From assembly GCF_009932475.1 (NCBI RefSeq), contig NZ_BJOV01000005.1:2046001-2110000 (forward strand): DNA of 64,000 nt, given 5' to 3'. Source of the DNA: Gordonia spumicola (lineage in GTDB: Bacteria > Actinomycetota > Actinomycetes > Mycobacteriales > Mycobacteriaceae). The notes under the pieces were generated by a model. That model saw nothing but the letters and a program-made list of their open reading frames with translations. It was not told the origin of the DNA and ran no database searches. A program made the translations under genes and the position numbers. This document shows, piece after piece, positions 60,219 through 64,000 of this stretch. Within the stretch, counting starts at the first letter, position 1. Every line of letters starts with the position of its first letter.

Positions 60219-61814
60219 ATGCTCCGACACCCGTTCACCCGCGCCCTGTGCGCGCTGACGCTGACACTCCTGTCCGTCGTCGGGCTCACCGGTTGCCGTA
60301 GTGCGGTGGACGCGCAGCAGAGCCAGTCGAGTCGGACCGGCGCGGTGGTGCGCGGCGGCGATCTCCGGGTCGGCGTGCTCGGCGACATCTCGCCCGCCAA
60401 GTTCCTGCAGATCGGGACCGGCAGCCTCAACGGCCACATCGTCGCCAACGTGTACGACACCCTGATCACGCTCGACCATCGTTCGTCCACACCGCGCCCG
60501 TCCCTTGCGACCGGATGGACCCTCGCTCCCGACGGTCTGTCGCTGACGCTCGACCTCCGCACGGGCGTGCGATTCCACGACGGGCGCGAGTTCACGTCGT
60601 CCGACGTGCAGCAGTCGCTCCTCGCCTACCTCGCCGGACCGTGGAAGCCGCAGTTCAAGCGGACGGCCGCCGCCATCACCGGCTACGACGTCAGCGATCC
60701 GCACCGCGTGATCCTCCGGTTCGCCCATCCGCTCGGCAACGTGTTCGACCTCCTCGACTCGGCGCCCGTCATCGACGCGACGACGATCGACGGGCTCAAG
60801 GCGGGCCGGACGTTCAACGGCACCGGGCCGTTCCGGTTCTCGTCGTGGACACCCAATTCGACGGTCGTCCTCGTGCGCAATGACGACTACTGGGGCGGCG
60901 CACCCGCGCTAGACAAGATCACCTTCGTCGAGGGCAACGACCCGAAGTCCCTGTACACCCGCCTGCGGACCGGCCAGCTCGACGTCGTCGACCCTGCCGG
61001 ACTCACCGCACACGACCGCAAGCTCGCGACCAGCCGATACGGTTTCGACGACATCGAGTTCACCGGAGCCGAAAGCCAGGCGTACATCGGCGTCAACGTC
61101 GCGAACCCCGCCCTCGCCGACCCTCGGGTCCGCCGGGCGATCGCGTTCGCCGTCGACCGCGACCGCATCATCGACGACGTCTACCAGGGCTCCGGATACC
61201 CGGTGAACCTCCCGTGGCCGACGACGTCGCCCGCCTACGACGCCGCGGCCAACCGGACCTTCACCCGCGACGTCGCCAAGGCTCGCGCGATCCTGCGCGA
61301 CCTGCCGCCTGTCGCGCCGATCGACCTCGACTACTCGACGCAGGGCGGCACGTCGCGCATCGTCGCCGAGATCGTCCAGAGCAACCTGAAGGACGTCGGG
61401 ATCACCGCGCGGCTCGTCCCCAACGATCAGACCGTGCACGCGGCGAAGCTGATCGGCGGACAGTTCTCCGGTCTCTGGGTGCTCGAGCACGCGTTCGCCC
61501 AGTTCACGCCGTCGACGCTCGCCGTGTCGGCGTACCCGTTCAACGCTGCGAAGAACGCCTCGAACTTCGTCAGCGCCGAGTACGCGTCGGCCGCCGACGC
61601 CGCGTGGAAGACGGCGGACCCGTCGTCGCCCGCCGCCCTCGCCGCCTATCGCAGGCTCGACTCGGTCTGGCTGAACGACCTGTTCCTGGTCGAGATCGGT
61701 GTCGTGATCCAGCGTGCGACGGCGTCGCCGAACGTGCGCGGCGTCGACTGGGACCGCCGCGTCCAATTCCACTTCGCGGGCACCAGCCTCGCCAACCCCG
61801 ATCGGAGGTCATGA
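60219..61814 (+). CDS. ABC importer substrate-binding lipoprotein, family 5 (dipeptide type)
   Basis: 531 residues from ATG 60219 (an in-frame ATG at 60180 is possible). Lipobox VGLTGC gives an acylated lipoprotein. Family 5 signatures: LATGWTLAPDGLSLTLDLRTGVRFHDG, FNGTGPFRFSSWTPNSTVVLVRNDDYWGG and RRAIAFAVDRDRIIDDVY. Two permease genes and an ATPase follow in order, so this is the substrate receptor of a Dpp/Opp-like importer. Beside sulfatase and dioxygenase genes it probably brings in sulfate esters or a sulfur-containing peptide-like solute; the ligand is inferred from neighbourhood only. Confidence 0.88.
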   Translation: MLRHPFTRALCALTLTLLSVVGLTGCRSAVDAQQSQSSRTGAVVRGGDLRVGVLGDISPAKFLQIGTGSLNGHIVANVYDTLITLDHRSSTPRPSLATGWTLAPDGLSLTLDLRTGVRFHDGREFTSSDVQQSLLAYLAGPWKPQFKRTAAAITGYDVSDPHRVILRFAHPLGNVFDLLDSAPVIDATTIDGLKAGRTFNGTGPFRFSSWTPNSTVVLVRNDDYWGGAPALDKITFVEGNDPKSLYTRLRTGQLDVVDPAGLTAHDRKLATSRYGFDDIEFTGAESQAYIGVNVANPALADPRVRRAIAFAVDRDRIIDDVYQGSGYPVNLPWPTTSPAYDAAANRTFTRDVAKARAILRDLPPVAPIDLDYSTQGGTSRIVAEIVQSNLKDVGITARLVPNDQTVHAAKLIGGQFSGLWVLEHAFAQFTPSTLAVSAYPFNAAKNASNFVSAEYASAADAAWKTADPSSPAALAAYRRLDSVWLNDLFLVEIGVVIQRATASPNVRGVDWDRRVQFHFAGTSLANPDRRS

Positions 61815-61815
61815 C

Positions 61816-62778
61816 ATGACCAGATACCTTCTCCGGCGGATCCCGACGGCGCTCGTCGTCCTGTTCGCCGCATCCCTGTTGATCTTCGCCGTCCTGCGCC
61901 TCATACCCGGCGGTCCGGAGGCCGCGCTGGCCGGCCCGGACGCCACTCCGGCCGACCTCGCCGCGATCCGCCACGGCCTCGGCCTCGACCGCGCCTTCGG
62001 CGCCCAATACCTCTCCTGGATCGGATCCGTCCTCACCCTCGACTTCGGGACGAGCTATCAGGTGGGCGGCAGCATCGGCGACCTCGTGTCGTTCGGCCTC
62101 ACCAACACCCTGGTCCTCACGTCGGCCGCCGCCGTCGTCGCGACCGCCCTCGGTGTGGCGTTGAGCCTCGCCGCGACCATCCGACCCACCAGGTGGCTCA
62201 GCGCACTGCTGACCGGAGTCAACGCAGTCGCGATCGCCCTGCCGACCTTCGTGGTCGGCATCGCGCTGATCTTCCTCTTCGGCGTCCGCTGGCGGCTCCT
62301 CCCGGCGGGCGGCACTCCCCCGGACGGCTTCACCGACGACCTGTGGATCACGGCGCAGTACCTCGCCCTGCCCGCGATCACCCTCGGCCTGCCCGCGGGC
62401 GCGATGCTCGCGCGGTTCCTCACCGAGGCTCTCCAGACCGAACTGACCCAGCCGTACGCGGTCACGGCGATCGCTACCGGCGCGTCTCGACGCGACGTGG
62501 TGTGCCATCACGCGCTGCGCAACGCGTTGCCGTCGACGATCACCGCTTTCGGTCTCATCGTCGGAGCCCTGCTCGGCGGCGCCGTGCTGGTCGAGTCGAT
62601 ATTCGGCTGGCCCGGGCTCGGCCTGCTCACCGAGGAGGGCATCTCCGCACGCGACTATCCGCTCGTCCAGATCCTCGTCCTGCTGTCGGTGACGGTGTTC
62701 GTCGTCATCCAACTCGCCGCGGACGTCGTCCACGCATGGCTCGATCCCCGAATCCGATTGGCAGGTGCCGCCGCATGA
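61816..62778 (+). CDS. ABC importer permease 1 (DppB/OppB type)
   Basis: 320 residues. N-terminal helix TRYLLRRIPTALVVLFAASLLIFAVLRLIPGGP, five further helices and the permease loop ATGASRRDVVCHHALRNALPS (EAA-like motif, contact with the ATPase). LTLDFGTSYQVG is the DppB-type loop. Starts 1 base after the binding-protein stop and overlaps the next permease (ATGA), so all four transporter genes form one operon. Confidence 0.92.
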   Translation: MTRYLLRRIPTALVVLFAASLLIFAVLRLIPGGPEAALAGPDATPADLAAIRHGLGLDRAFGAQYLSWIGSVLTLDFGTSYQVGGSIGDLVSFGLTNTLVLTSAAAVVATALGVALSLAATIRPTRWLSALLTGVNAVAIALPTFVVGIALIFLFGVRWRLLPAGGTPPDGFTDDLWITAQYLALPAITLGLPAGAMLARFLTEALQTELTQPYAVTAIATGASRRDVVCHHALRNALPSTITAFGLIVGALLGGAVLVESIFGWPGLGLLTEEGISARDYPLVQILVLLSVTVFVVIQLAADVVHAWLDPRIRLAGAAA

Positions 62779-63686
62779 CAACCACCCTCTCCTCCGTCGA
62801 CTCGTCGCCGACCGACCTCGGCCCGGGTTTGATCCCCGAGTCGCCGTCCGACCGCGACTCCCGGCCCATCCGGCGTCCGGTGTGGAAGAGCGTGTTCCGT
62901 GGGTCCGGACTCGTCGGCACGTTCCTGGTGCTGGCAGTCGTCCTCGCCGGAGTGTTCGGGCCGCTGCTCGTCTCCTACGCGCCCGACCAGCAGATCGACG
63001 GGGCCTACCTGTTGGCCCCGAGTTCCGAGCACTGGTTCGGCACGGACGACGTGAACCGGGACGTCCTGTCGCGCATCGTCTCCGGCATCCGCGTCGACCT
63101 GCTCATCGTGGCGATCGCCGTGCCGGTCGGCGCGGCCGTCGGCACGCTCGTCGGGCTGGTCGGCGTCTCGTTCCGGCGGGCGGACGGCGTGGTCCAGCGC
63201 GTCTTCGACGTGATCCTCGCGTTCCCCGCCCTCATCCTGGGCATCGCACTGGTCGCGATCCTCGAACCGGGGGCGGTCACCGTCGGGATCGTCATCGCGA
63301 TCGCCGAGATCCCGATCTTCGGTCGACTCGTGCGGACGTCCGTGCTGCGGGTCCGCGAACAGCCGTATGTCGAGGCCGCCCGGGTGAGCGGCGCGGGCGG
63401 TGGCCGGATCCTGTTCCGGCACGTACTGCCGAACTCCGTCGAGGCTCTCGGAGTGCAGTTCGCGCTGTCCCTGTCGCTCGGCGTCTTCATCAGCGGAGCG
63501 CTGAGCTATCTCGGGATCGGAGTGGTGCCGCCGACCCCGTCGCTCGGCGGCCTCCTCGCCGCGGGCAACGGCTACCTCGAGACCGACCCTTGGCTTGCGC
63601 TCGGCCCACTCATCGTCGTATCGGCCCTCGTCCTGGGCCTCTATCTGATCGCGCAGTCGATCTCGTCCGACCGAAGGAGCCAGTAG
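62775..63686 (+). CDS. ABC importer permease 2 (DppC/OppC type)
   Basis: 303 residues from ATG 62775, overlapping the first permease stop. It has a DppC-type N-terminal cytosolic tail, helix GLVGTFLVLAVVLAGVFGPLLVSYAP, the HWFGTDDVNRDVLSRIVSG motif of OppC-like permeases and the EAA loop EAARVSGAGGGRILFRHVLPNS. Forms the channel with permease 1. The ATPase starts 2 bases beyond the stop. Confidence 0.92.
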   Translation: MTTTLSSVDSSPTDLGPGLIPESPSDRDSRPIRRPVWKSVFRGSGLVGTFLVLAVVLAGVFGPLLVSYAPDQQIDGAYLLAPSSEHWFGTDDVNRDVLSRIVSGIRVDLLIVAIAVPVGAAVGTLVGLVGVSFRRADGVVQRVFDVILAFPALILGIALVAILEPGAVTVGIVIAIAEIPIFGRLVRTSVLRVREQPYVEAARVSGAGGGRILFRHVLPNSVEALGVQFALSLSLGVFISGALSYLGIGVVPPTPSLGGLLAAGNGYLETDPWLALGPLIVVSALVLGLYLIAQSISSDRRSQ

Positions 63687-63688
63687 AC

Positions 63689-64000
63689 ATGACACGAGCA
63701 CTCGAGGTCACCGACCTCCACGTCACATTCGACTATCCGCGGCCCGCCGTCGCGGGCATCAGCCTGCACGTGGACGCGGGCGAGATCGTCGCGCTCGTCG
63801 GCGAATCCGGATCGGGCAAGACGATGACCGCGCGGGCCGCCATCGGCCTGCTTCCGCCGAAGGCGAAAGCCACCGGTTCGGTCAAGGTGGACGGACTCGA
63901 AGTCCTCGACCTCGACGAACACGAGTGGACGTCGGTCCGCGGCGCCCGGGTCGCGATGATCTTCCAGGAGCCGCAGACCGCGCTCAACCCCGTGCAGACC
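63689..64000 (+). CDS. ABC importer ATP-binding protein (DppD/OppD type), runs off the right edge
   Basis: First 104 codons from ATG 63689; the GGAG of GAAGGAGCC lies 11-14 bases upstream of the ATG. Walker A GESGSGKTMTAR and the Q-loop in MIFQEPQTALNP are visible; LSGGQ and Walker B lie outside. The DppD-type N-terminus and its place after two permeases make it the motor of the transporter. Truncated by the window, not by mutation. Confidence 0.9.
   Translation, partial: MTRALEVTDLHVTFDYPRPAVAGISLHVDAGEIVALVGESGSGKTMTARAAIGLLPPKAKATGSVKVDGLEVLDLDEHEWTSVRGARVAMIFQEPQTALNPVQT

Overview
The window is GC-rich, gene-dense actinobacterial DNA. Three things point to the Mycobacteriales, most likely Gordonia or a close relative: a mycothiol gene (mshB), an F420 gene (fbiC), and LpqW-, FdxC- and 13E12-type genes. 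The order typA-lpqW-mshB-(membrane protein)-fbiC-fdxC-dapC ... dapD ... dapE-LOG-LOG-fadD6 parallels the Rv1165-Rv1206 region of M. tuberculosis. Genus is inferred from gene content only. I saw no tRNA, rRNA, CRISPR array, transposase or phage module. No gene-free stretch exceeds 300 bases.

Layout. 1-4762: end of a FadD6-like acyl-CoA synthetase, two LOG-family proteins, a Ddn-like protein, a small membrane protein with a divergent TetR regulator, and dapE. 4976-13368: an accessory block between dapE and dapD. It holds a four-gene, translationally coupled operon (MmpL-type transporter plus three secreted proteins, two of them paralogues with an aerolysin-like look), a Tat-exported sulfatase and a two-component system. 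13466-18471: dapD, then a second accessory block of four genes (J-domain/pseudokinase, VWA protein, divergent PurA-like enzyme, degenerate NUDIX protein). 18724-28016: conserved core (dapC, fdxC, fbiC, a membrane protein, mshB, lpqW, typA). 28167-32421: a small Cys-rich protein, then a thiamine-type ABC transporter with a MutT-like NUDIX. 32683-40192: secreted proteins, an alpha/beta hydrolase, galT-galK, an HhH-GPD protein and a decapeptide-repeat protein. 40337-48648: gabD1-type dehydrogenase, WS/DGAT-like protein, an unusual thiolase-crotonase fusion, a TetR pair, and a 13E12/HNH gene under a LexA-like box. 48760-52862: valine catabolism (mmsA, acyl-CoA dehydrogenase, mmsB, MarR). 53010-56561: CsbD, a Gdx guanidinium exporter behind a guanidine-III riboswitch, a DoxX-like protein, a second two-component system and a membrane protein. 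56549-64000: organosulfur scavenging (TauD/AtsK dioxygenase, arylsulfatase, dipeptide-type ABC importer), linked by a shared palindromic operator.

How genes work together: dapC, dapD and dapE are three steps of the succinylase route to diaminopimelate and lysine. mshB serves mycothiol and fbiC serves F420, which the Ddn-like protein may use. mmsA, the dehydrogenase and mmsB form the distal valine pathway. The sulfatase, dioxygenase and transporter form a sulfur-ester utilisation set.

Best candidates for undescribed systems: the MmpL plus secreted-paralogue operon (4976-9733) and the pseudokinase-VWA-PurA-like-NUDIX cassette (14497-18471). Three different long inverted-repeat elements sit between genes. 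Several genes look leaderless (a -10 hexamer 6-7 bases before the start codon).
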